Part shown: piece by piece, positions 24,705-31,351 of the stretch
How the letters are laid out: each line of letters begins with the position of its first letter
Numbering within the stretch: position 1 is the stretch's first letter
Origin: Microbacteriaceae bacterium PS02343
GTDB taxonomy: Bacteria > Actinomycetota > Actinomycetes > Actinomycetales > Microbacteriaceae
NCBI GenBank assembly: GCA_029959365.1
Contig: JASCOA010000003.1
Location: 1-64,000 of the forward strand
DNA length: 64,000 bases
Direction of reading: 5' to 3'
Notes under the pieces: generated by a model
Told to the model about the DNA's origin: nothing
The model's database searches: none
What the model saw: the letters and a program-made list of their open reading frames with translations, nothing else
Program-made: the position numbers and the translations under genes

Positions 24705-25934
24705 CTACTGGGGCAGCCGCTCTCCCACCGCGACCGGGGCGTCGCCGTGGTCGGGCACGGGCAGGCGCTCGCCGCCGCGGCGTGCCGACTCCATGGCCAC
24801 GAGGCCGGGCAGCGTGTAGCGGGCCGCGACCCAGGCGTTCACCGCGGGCAGCGTGCCGGCGTTCGTCGCGCGCACGAAGTCGTCGACGAGCAGGTGGTGC
24901 GAGCCCTCGTGGCCGTTCGCCGCACCCTCGAGCTCGGCGGGCAGGCGCGCGGCCTCCTGCTCGTGGATCGGCGCGTGGCCGCTCACGAAGGCGGCGCGCA
25001 GCGCGGGCGAGACGTTCTCGAGGCGCGGGTCGTCGTGCTCCATGGTGGCCGTGGTGGCCAGCTGCTCGGTGACGTCCTCGACGCCCTCGCCGGTCTGCCA
25101 GACGCTCGTCTGCACGAGCTGCTCGAACACGCCCTCGGTGCCGAAGAAGCGGAAGCGGCTCTCGCGGATGGACGAGGGGTAGCCGACCCGGCGGAACTCG
25201 TTGATGCGCATGGAGCCGCCGCCGTCGAGCTCGAAGAGCGCGGTCATGTTCGAGAAGTCGTTGCCGAACATGCTGACCTCGGTGTCGAAGACCCCGTCGT
25301 CGGTGTGGTCGCGCATGCCGGTGCAGCTGACGCTCGTGGCGTGGGTGGGGATCGCGCCGAGCACGCCGCCGATCGAGTGGGTCGGGTACCACATGGGCGG
25401 GTAGCTGGCCGTGGCCTTCCATCCCTCCCCGCCGCTGTAGCGGTAGGCGTCGTAGAAGCCGTGGTCCATGTCGTGCAGGTAGTCGCCCTCGAGGTAGAAC
25501 ACCCGGCCGAAGGCCCCCTCGGCGTGCTTGCGGCGGGCGAAGACCGTCGCGGGGTTGTACTGGCTCGTCTCGCCCATCATGTAGGTGAGCCCGGTCTCGC
25601 GGACGAGGCGGATGATCTCCGCGATCTCCTCCGCGTCGCTCGCCATCGGCACGGCCGAGTACACGTGCTTGCCGGCCCGCAGCGCCCGCGCGACGAGCGG
25701 ACCGTGCGTCCAGCGCTGCGTGAAGATCGCGACCGCGTCGACGGCCGGGTCCTCGAGCATCGCCTCGTAGCTCGCATGGGTGCCGGCCAGGCCCAGCTCG
25801 GCGACCAGCGCCTCCGCCCGACCGTCGATCATGTCGGTGACGGTGATCGCGCCGACCCCCGGGTGCCGGTGGAACAGCTCGGCGAAATGACCGCTGAACT
25901 GGCCGGCGCCGACGATGCCGAGGGTGAAGGTCAT
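24705..25934 (-). CDS. Gfo/Idh/MocA family oxidoreductase
   Basis: A 409-residue NAD(P)-dependent sugar dehydrogenase: GIVGAGQFSGHFAELF Rossmann motif at the N-terminus, then GKHVYSAVPMASDAEEI in place of the common EKP loop, and a C-terminal alpha/beta domain. The usual EKP lysine is not obvious; the loop reads SAVP, which suggests a divergent subgroup and possibly a different catalytic residue. GGGAGG precedes the ATG at 25934. Promoter and LacI-type site lie at 25983-26011, and the LacI gene follows directly. Confidence 0.85.
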   Translation of the reverse strand: MTFTLGIVGAGQFSGHFAELFHRHPGVGAITVTDMIDGRAEALVAELGLAGTHASYEAMLEDPAVDAVAIFTQRWTHGPLVARALRAGKHVYSAVPMASDAEEIAEIIRLVRETGLTYMMGETSQYNPATVFARRKHAEGAFGRVFYLEGDYLHDMDHGFYDAYRYSGGEGWKATASYPPMWYPTHSIGGVLGAIPTHATSVSCTGMRDHTDDGVFDTEVSMFGNDFSNMTALFELDGGGSMRINEFRRVGYPSSIRESRFRFFGTEGVFEQLVQTSVWQTGEGVEDVTEQLATTATMEHDDPRLENVSPALRAAFVSGHAPIHEQEAARLPAELEGAANGHEGSHHLLVDDFVRATNAGTLPAVNAWVAARYTLPGLVAMESARRGGERLPVPDHGDAPVAVGERLPQ

Positions 25935-25982
25935 GGGTGCCTCCCGGGGTGCAGGGCGCGGCCCTGCGCCGTCGCCGGCTCC

Positions 25983-26011
25983 AGTATCGGCGCCGATTTT
26001 ACTCGTGTCAA
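25983..26011 (-). promoter_or_regulatory. Promoter and LacI-type operator of the Gfo/Idh gene
   Basis: On the minus strand TTGACA (26011-26006) and GATACT (25988-25983) are 17 bp apart. The stretch 25999-26010 (TTACTCGTGTCA) fits the pattern TnACnCGnGTnA also found at 4506-4517 and overlaps the -35 end of the spacer. The expected transcript has a ~40-nt leader with a good Shine-Dalgarno sequence. Confidence 0.65.
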
Positions 26012-26066
26012 TACGGGAGCGAGCGGATGCGCCGACGGCCCCGAGGGCGCGCCGGCGCAGGCGCGA

Positions 26067-26561
26067 TCAGGCCGATTCGCCCCGGATCGCGGCGTCGAGG
26101 TAGGCCTCGGCCTCCTCGAGGCCGGTGATGCCGGGCACGAGCGCGAGCTCGTCGATGAGCTGCTTGCGCACCTTCTCGAGCAGGCGCTTCTCGCCCGGCG
26201 AGACGCCCTTCTCCCAGTTGCGGCGGCTGAGGTCGCGCACGACCTCGGCGAAGAGCAGGATGCTGCCGGTGGCGACCTTCTGCTCGTAGCTCTTGAAGCG
26301 GCGCGACCAGTTGGAGGGCTCCTCCACGAAGTCCTCGGCGAGCACGGCGCGCAGCTTGGCGAGCTCCTCGCCGGCGACGACCTCGCGCAGGCCGACCTCC
26401 TCGAGCTGGGCGACCGGCACCTGCAGGCTCAGCTGGTGCAGCTCAGAGTGCAGCGCGATCATGGGGGTCTCGACCCCTCCGACGGTCCTGTTCAGGTGCG
26501 CGGTGACGGTCAGCGCACCGTGTCGGGGGTGGACGAGGGTGCTGCCGAGTGCAGTAAGAAT
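26067..26561 (-). CDS. CarD/CdnL-family RNA polymerase-binding regulator
   Basis: A CarD-like protein of about 164 residues. The N-terminal RNA-polymerase-interacting domain starts with STLVHPRHGALTV, and the helical DNA-binding domain has EDFVEEPSNWSRRFKSYEQKV, LFAEVVRDLSRRNWEKG and SPGEKRLLEKVRKQL, with the conserved Trp. CarD proteins stabilise open promoter complexes, mainly at rRNA and housekeeping promoters. The start is uncertain: alignment of the fold places it eight residues before LVHP, where the only candidate is an ATT at 26561 with GGAG seven bases upstream. A GTG at 26591, nine bases after another GGAG, would add ten residues. Confidence 0.82.
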   Translation of the reverse strand: MLTALGSTLVHPRHGALTVTAHLNRTVGGVETPMIALHSELHQLSLQVPVAQLEEVGLREVVAGEELAKLRAVLAEDFVEEPSNWSRRFKSYEQKVATGSILLFAEVVRDLSRRNWEKGVSPGEKRLLEKVRKQLIDELALVPGITGLEEAEAYLDAAIRGESA

Positions 26562-26730
26562 GTCGTGGCTCCGGTCGATCTCCCACCACACTGGCGTCTG
26601 CTCCGGGCCCGGGGTGGCGGTGGGGACGCCCACGGCGGGGCTGGAGCAGACTACGGAGGTTTCGTCGATTCGGCAACCCCTCCCCCGCATCCGCTCGCCC
26701 CGGCGGGCCTCGGGATGGCACGCTGGACCC

Positions 26731-27330
26731 GTGGCCTCCGTCTACCAGCGCGTGCTCGGCGAGCGCTTCGGCGAGCTCGATCCACGGCTGCAGCGCTACT
26801 TCGGCGAGATCCCGGCCGGCTCGGTCGGACGCGGCGAGGGCGTGTACGCCGAGGCGGGTTCGCGCCACCGATGGCTGCGCCCCGTGCTCGCCTGGCTGGC
26901 CTGGCGCCGCATCCTCTTCCCCGAGCACGGCCGCGACGTGCCCTTCACCGTCGTCAACACCCCCGGCGCCGACGGCTCGCTGAGCGCCGAGCGGCGCTTC
27001 GCCTTCCCGCATCGCGAGCGGATGATGGTCGACACCATGCAGGTGCGCGCCGGGCGGCTGATCGACCGCCTCGGGCGGCGCCGCGGCCTCGAGGTCGACC
27101 TCGACCTCTCCGTGCAGGACGGCGGGCTGCGGATGCGCTCCGGCGCCTTCCGCCTGCGCCTCGGCCCCCTGCTGCTGCCGCTGCCCCGCATCGCCGTCAT
27201 GACGCTCGACGAGCGCACCTCCCCCGCCGACCCCGAGCGCCAGCGCGTGCAGGTACGGATCACCGCCCCGCTGCTCGGCGAGGTCTTCGTCTACCGCGGC
27301 GACTTCGCCTACGCGGTCGGCCCGGCCTAA
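26731..27330 (+). CDS. DUF4166 protein
   Basis: A 199-residue protein that matches DUF4166: YQRVLGERFGELDPRLQRYFG at the start, a central PFTVVNTPGADGSLSAERRF and a C-terminal VQVRITAPLLGEVFVYRGDF. The function is unknown; in other bacteria the domain is sometimes fused to saccharopine-dehydrogenase- or NAD-epimerase-like proteins. The GTG at 26731 has no ribosome binding site but CACGCT at 26719-26724 lies six bases before it, consistent with leaderless expression. It is divergent from the CarD gene. Confidence 0.8.
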   Translation: MASVYQRVLGERFGELDPRLQRYFGEIPAGSVGRGEGVYAEAGSRHRWLRPVLAWLAWRRILFPEHGRDVPFTVVNTPGADGSLSAERRFAFPHRERMMVDTMQVRAGRLIDRLGRRRGLEVDLDLSVQDGGLRMRSGAFRLRLGPLLLPLPRIAVMTLDERTSPADPERQRVQVRITAPLLGEVFVYRGDFAYAVGPA

Positions 27331-27364
27331 GGCGCTCCGCAGGCCGCGGCGCTACGGTCGGCGC

Positions 27365-28213
27365 ATGTCCCATCCCCAGGTCTGGTTCATCACGGGGGCC
27401 GCGCGCGGCATCGGGCGCGCGCTGACCCTCGCCGCTCTCGACGCCGGGCACGCGGTCTTCGCGACGGTGCGCGGCGAGCACGCGCTGCCCGAGCACGAGC
27501 GCCTCGCGGTGCACGTGCTCGACGTGCGGCACCACGACGACGCTCGCGCCGCCGTGCGCGCCGCCGTCGAGCGCTTCGGCCGCCTCGACGTGCTCGTCAA
27601 CAACGCCGGCTACGGGCTGATCGGCGCCGCGGAGGAGGTGACCGAGGCCGAGGCCCGGGCCATCATCGACACCGACCTGCTCGGCGCGCTCTGGCTCTCG
27701 CAGGCGGCGATCGGCCCGATGCGCGAGCAGGGCTCGGGCCGCATCGTGCAGGTCTCCACCACCGGCGCGGTCGGCTCGATGCCGACGCTGGGCCTCTACA
27801 ACGCCGCCAAATGGGGCCTCGAGGGCTTCAGCGAGGCGCTCGCGGCCGAGGTGCGCGCGTTCGGCATCGGCGTGACGATCGCCGAGCCGGGCGGCGTCGA
27901 CACGGAGTGGGGCACCGGCAGCATGCGCTTCGCGACGCCGCTGCCCGCCTACGACGAGCTGCGCACCGGCGTCTTCGGCACCGCGGAGGTGCCGTGGCCG
28001 AGCGACGGCGGCACGGGCGGCGGCACCGCGCCCGAGGCGGTCGCCGCGGCGCTGCTCGCGCACGTCGCCGACGCCGACGCCGAGTCGCCGCTGCGGCTGC
28101 TCGTCGGCGACGACGCACCCGGCCAGGTCGCGGCGGCCCTGCGGATGCGCCTGGCCGACTATGGCCGGGACGCCCGCTTCGCCGAGGCCTGGGCCGCGCA
28201 CGACGAGGACTGA
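27365..28213 (+). CDS. SDR-family oxidoreductase
   Basis: A 282-residue classical SDR: ITGAARGIGRAL near residue 10, DVRHHDDARAAV, NNAGYGLIG near 80 and the catalytic YNAAKWGLEGFSEAL near 143. The long C-terminal tail is like that of many actinobacterial SDRs annotated only by family. TACGGT at 27353-27358 lies six bases before the ATG, so the message is probably leaderless. The 61-bp gap to the convergent WYL regulator contains a 7-bp inverted repeat but nothing stronger. Confidence 0.87.
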   Translation: MSHPQVWFITGAARGIGRALTLAALDAGHAVFATVRGEHALPEHERLAVHVLDVRHHDDARAAVRAAVERFGRLDVLVNNAGYGLIGAAEEVTEAEARAIIDTDLLGALWLSQAAIGPMREQGSGRIVQVSTTGAVGSMPTLGLYNAAKWGLEGFSEALAAEVRAFGIGVTIAEPGGVDTEWGTGSMRFATPLPAYDELRTGVFGTAEVPWPSDGGTGGGTAPEAVAAALLAHVADADAESPLRLLVGDDAPGQVAAALRMRLADYGRDARFAEAWAAHDED

Positions 28214-28274
28214 GCCGGCCGGGTCGGGCGCCGGATCGACCCCGACCGCTCAGGCGCGAGCCGGTCCCGACCGC

Positions 28275-29243
28275 TCACAGGCCGGAGCCGACGGCGGCCG
28301 CGAAGCGGCCGGCCTGCTCGGCGAAGGCCGCGGTCAGCTCCACGGGCTCCACCTGCGACATGGGCGCCTCGAAGCGGCCGAAGAACGCGGCGAGCGCACC
28401 CCATGACCAGGCGCCCGCGGTGAGCCGGGTGCGCTGCTCGTCGAGCGGCTCCACCGCGCCGTCCCCGGCGAACGGCAGCACCCTCCGCGCTGGCAGCCCG
28501 AGCACGACCGAGCCCGTGCACGGCCACGCGCCGCTCGTGTCGGGGCCCGTTCCTCGGAATCGCGCCGAGACGTAGCCGTGCACGTCGCCGCCGGGCACCT
28601 CGCGCGGCGCGAAGCGCGCCCCGGCATGGGAGCGCGGGCGGATGCGGTCCGCCCGGAAGATGCGCCAGTCCGCGCGATCGAGATCCCAGGCCACGAGGTA
28701 CCAGCGCCCGCTCGCCGCGACGACGTGGTGGGGCTCGGCCCGCCGCAGCGCCTCGGGGGCGTCCTCCCCGTACTCGAAGCGCAGCACCGTCCTCGCCCGC
28801 ACCGCCTCGGCCAGTACGAGCAGCACCCCGGGCTCGGCCTGCGTCGCACCGGCGGCGGGAGGCATCGGCTCGACCTCGAGCGCGTCGACGCGGTGCCGAA
28901 GCCGCGCGGGCAGCACCTGGCGCACGGTGGCGAGCGCACGCAGCGCGTCCTCGCCGATGCCCGCGCCCGCGGCGGTCGCGGTGCGCAGCGCGATGGCCAG
29001 GGCGACCGCCTGCTCGTCGTCGAAGAGCAGCGGCGGCAGCTCGCTGCCGGCCTGCAGCCGGTAGCCGCCGTCCGGCCCCTTGACCGCCTGGATGCGGTAC
29101 CCGAGCTCGCGCAACCGGTCGACGTCGCGCCGCACGGTGCGGTCGCTCACCGCGAGCCGCTCGGCGAGCACCGCACCCGGCCAGTCCCTGCGGGCCTGCA
29201 GCAGGGAGAGCAGCGCGAGCAGGCGTTCGGTGGGCGAGGACAT
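28275..29243 (-). CDS. WYL-domain transcriptional regulator (YafY type)
   Basis: A 322-residue regulator with an N-terminal winged helix (RLLALLSLLQARRDWPGAVLAERLAVSDRTVRRDVDRLRELGY) and a WYL domain around residues 140-230, including RWYLVAWDLDRADWRIFRADRI. WYL proteins bind small or nucleic-acid ligands and regulate nearby genes. CAGGAT (minus strand, 29255-29250) is six bases before the ATG at 29243, a leaderless arrangement. It is divergent from a PhnB-like VOC gene 101 bp away, its most likely target. Confidence 0.87.
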   Translation of the reverse strand: MSSPTERLLALLSLLQARRDWPGAVLAERLAVSDRTVRRDVDRLRELGYRIQAVKGPDGGYRLQAGSELPPLLFDDEQAVALAIALRTATAAGAGIGEDALRALATVRQVLPARLRHRVDALEVEPMPPAAGATQAEPGVLLVLAEAVRARTVLRFEYGEDAPEALRRAEPHHVVAASGRWYLVAWDLDRADWRIFRADRIRPRSHAGARFAPREVPGGDVHGYVSARFRGTGPDTSGAWPCTGSVVLGLPARRVLPFAGDGAVEPLDEQRTRLTAGAWSWGALAAFFGRFEAPMSQVEPVELTAAFAEQAGRFAAAVGSGL

Positions 29244-29344
29244 GGATTCATCCTGCCGCGATGAGCGGACAGGATCTGACCGCTTCTGCGCGGATCGTGG
29301 CGGTCAGCACCGAGGGACACGCCCTCGGCGGAGCAGGAGCCATC

Positions 29345-29776
29345 ATGAGCATCACCGTCACCCCGCACCTCAACTTCCGTGGCACCGCCCGCGCCGCCCT
29401 CGGCTTCTACGCCGGGGTCTTCGGCGGCGAGCAGCTCGTCGCCACCCACGCTCAGGCGTACGGCACGACCGATCCGACCGAATCCGATCTCGTCGCCTGG
29501 GGCCAGGTCGAGGCCCCGAACGGCTTCCGCGTCATGGCCTTCGACGTGCCCGCGCGCATGGACTACGACCCCGGCGTGATCCCGCTCTTCGTCGCGGTGC
29601 GGGGCGCCGACGCCGACGAGATCACCGACCTCTGGTCGCGCCTCGTCGAGGGCTCGACCGTCATCGCGCCGCTCGCCCCCGCCCAGTGGGCGCCGCTCTA
29701 CGGCCAGCTCGTCGACCCCTTCGGCGTCACCTGGGTGCTCGATGTCGCCGCGGCGTGGGACGGCCAGCAGGCCTGA
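29345..29776 (+). CDS. VOC-family (PhnB-like glyoxalase fold) protein
   Basis: A 143-residue protein of the PhnB / 3-demethylubiquinone-9 methyltransferase-like branch of the vicinal-oxygen-chelate superfamily: ITVTPHLNFRGTARAALGFYAGVFGGEQL at the start and a C-terminal APLYGQLVDPFGVTWVLDV. Metal-dependent activity is possible but most such proteins have no known reaction. GGAGCAGGAG precedes the ATG at 29345. It is read divergently from the WYL regulator. A perfect hairpin follows it. Confidence 0.85.
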   Translation: MSITVTPHLNFRGTARAALGFYAGVFGGEQLVATHAQAYGTTDPTESDLVAWGQVEAPNGFRVMAFDVPARMDYDPGVIPLFVAVRGADADEITDLWSRLVEGSTVIAPLAPAQWAPLYGQLVDPFGVTWVLDVAAAWDGQQA

Positions 29777-29785
29777 GGCGCGACA

Positions 29786-29817
29786 GCGAGCGGATGCGCG
29801 AACGCGCATCCGCTCGC
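29786..29817. terminator. Hairpin downstream of the VOC gene
   Basis: A perfect 15-bp inverted repeat, GCGAGCGGATGCGCG (29786-29800) and CGCGCATCCGCTCGC (29803-29817), starts ten bases after the stop. It is built from the recurring GAGCGGATGCG motif of this genome and has no T-tract. Confidence 0.7.
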
Positions 29818-29969
29818 CCGCCGGGCAAGCTGACCGCCGGCCTCGCGGCGGCGGCGGCTCACGTCGACAGGCGTAGCATTGGGTCCGCCGGTTGTCCGGT
29901 AGACGCAGTCGGCCATCCGACTCACTCGCTCCGCAGGGGTCGCCTGAGCGCCGGCCGGTCTGGATCTCC

Positions 29970-30491
29970 ATGAACCACCGAGCCGAAGCCAACCCGGCGG
30001 ATGCCCTCATCCGAGCCATCACCCGCCTCGAGGCGACCGAGGCCGCACTACGCAGCAGGCTGCGCAGCCGGTTCTCGGTGAGCAACACCGACGTGACGGC
30101 GCTGCAGCTGCTCGACCGCGCCGAGCGGCAGGGGCGCGAGCTCACGGTCACGGAGCTCTCGCCGCTGCTGGGCATCTCGAATCCGGCCTGCACCGCGCTC
30201 GTCAACCGCCTGGAGGCCGGCGGGCACGTGGCCAAGCGCGCCGTGCCGGGCAACCGGCGCTCTCGCCGCGTCGCACTCACCGACCGAGCCCGCGACGAGC
30301 TGCTCGCGGCCATGACGAGCACTCGCGAGCGGCTCGACGAGCTCGTGGTCGACCTCAGCGAGCTCGAGCTGCTCCGCGCGGTCGAGCTGATCGACCGCGT
30401 CACGGACGCGCTGGCGGGCGGCGCTCCGCTCGTCGTGCCGAGCCGCTTCGATACCTCGACACCAGCTCGGAAGAAAAGTTCAAATCTTTAA
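29970..30491 (+). CDS. MarR-family transcriptional regulator
   Basis: A 173-residue MarR protein. The winged helix is LTVTELSPLLGISNPACTALVNRLEAGGHVAKRAVPGNRRSRRVALT at ~54-100, and the flanking helices form the dimer. The ATG at 29970 is the first in frame with no clear ribosome binding site. The last ~20 residues (from RFDTSTP to SSNL) are encoded by unusually AT-rich DNA. It stands alone; the target is not evident, though the small gene 160 bp downstream is a candidate. Confidence 0.84.
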   Translation: MNHRAEANPADALIRAITRLEATEAALRSRLRSRFSVSNTDVTALQLLDRAERQGRELTVTELSPLLGISNPACTALVNRLEAGGHVAKRAVPGNRRSRRVALTDRARDELLAAMTSTRERLDELVVDLSELELLRAVELIDRVTDALAGGAPLVVPSRFDTSTPARKKSSNL

Positions 30492-30651
30492 GCGAATCCC
30501 TCGCTTTATTTCGCTGACTGAATTACCTTGGAGACGTTGGACCGCATGCCAGCCCTCTCGACCGGAAGACCCCCGCATCCTCGCGGGGCACCGGCACCCG
30601 GGGCGATCCAGCTGAGAATGAGCGTTACGCCGCTCCAGTGAGCAGGTCGTC
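30470..30651 (+). promoter_or_regulatory. AT-rich patch and structured leader before a small gene
   Basis: From 30470 to about 30535 the A+T content is far above the surroundings. AAGCGA (30490-30495) and TCGCTT (30501-30506) form a 6-bp stem with TTTATTT-like sequence after it, possibly the terminator of the MarR gene. Further down CCCCGC (30571-30576) pairs with GCGGGG (30583-30588). The rest probably holds the promoter of the 47-residue gene, but no convincing -35/-10 pair stands out. Confidence 0.35.
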
Positions 30652-30795
30652 ATGACCCTGAACCCCGCACTCCAGCACCCCGTCACCCCGCTGACGCGGC
30701 CGAAGTCCTCCGCCATGTGGATCGCCACCTTCAGCGGCGGCATCGCCGCCATCACCGCGGTGGCCGCCATGCTCATGCTCGCCCTCGGGCGCTGA
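30652..30795 (+). CDS. Small single-span membrane protein, 47 residues
   Basis: A short reading frame too small for most gene callers. It encodes a polar N-terminus ending in RPKSS and one membrane helix (about residues 22-46, WIATFSGGIAAITAVAAML) finishing LALGR. Third codon positions are nearly all G/C. The ATG at 30652 has only a weak GAGCAGG upstream. No family is recognised; its position between a MarR regulator and a 116-residue orphan gene gives no function. Confidence 0.5.
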   Translation: MTLNPALQHPVTPLTRPKSSAMWIATFSGGIAAITAVAAMLMLALGR

Positions 30796-30887
30796 GCCCC
30801 GCCCGCGCCATCGCGCGTCCCATCCCGCGCTCATCCCCGCGCCTTCCCGCGCCGCGCGGATCACCGTCGACCCCTTCGGAGGACCCC

Positions 30888-31238
30888 ATGATCGGTCTCG
30901 CCACCGTGCACGACCTGCCCCGCGACCTCGCACTCGACGCCTTCAGCGTCTCGTCCTATCAGCTCGACGACGGCCCGCAGGAGGGCATGACGGTCGTCGA
31001 GGTCAACGACCGGCACCAGCAGGTGATCGCTCGCACCGTCACGGATGCGCAGGGCGGTCGCGAGGAGGTCGCCGACATCGTGCTCGCCCGCAGCCCGATC
31101 GAGCGCTGCGCCGACTTCGCGGTGGAGCCGTTCGGGCGCCGCAAGCGCGTCATCGCGCTCGTCGCGCTGCGCGTCTCGACGCGCACCGCCTCGCTCGACC
31201 AGCTGCGCGCGCAGAACGCCTTCGGCGCCACCGCCTGA
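30888..31238 (+). CDS. Hypothetical protein, 116 residues
   Basis: A soluble 116-residue protein not recognised. It begins MIGLATVHDLPRDLALDAF and is rich in charged residues and valine, with alternating hydrophobic residues that suggest a small beta-sheet protein (VVEVNDRHQQVIARTV, KRVIALVALRVSTRT). GGAGGA at 30878-30883 is four bases before the ATG. It is separated from the small membrane-protein gene by 92 bp on the same strand and followed by a hairpin at 31316. Confidence 0.7.
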   Translation: MIGLATVHDLPRDLALDAFSVSSYQLDDGPQEGMTVVEVNDRHQQVIARTVTDAQGGREEVADIVLARSPIERCADFAVEPFGRRKRVIALVALRVSTRTASLDQLRAQNAFGATA

Positions 31239-31315
31239 CCCCGACGACCCGTGCGGTCGCGGTCGCCACGCCCCCCGCACGGCGGGGTGCGCCGCTCGGC
31301 GGCGCATCCGCTCCT

Positions 31316-31341
31316 CCCTCCCGGTAGGGGTGCCGGGAGGG
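31316..31341. terminator. Hairpin between convergent genes
   Basis: CCCTCCCGG (31316-31324) pairs with CCGGGAGGG (31333-31341) over an 8-nt loop. It lies between the plus-strand hypothetical gene and the minus-strand acyl-CoA oxidase-like gene and can end transcription from both. Confidence 0.65.
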
Positions 31342-31351
31342 GGCCCCGGCC

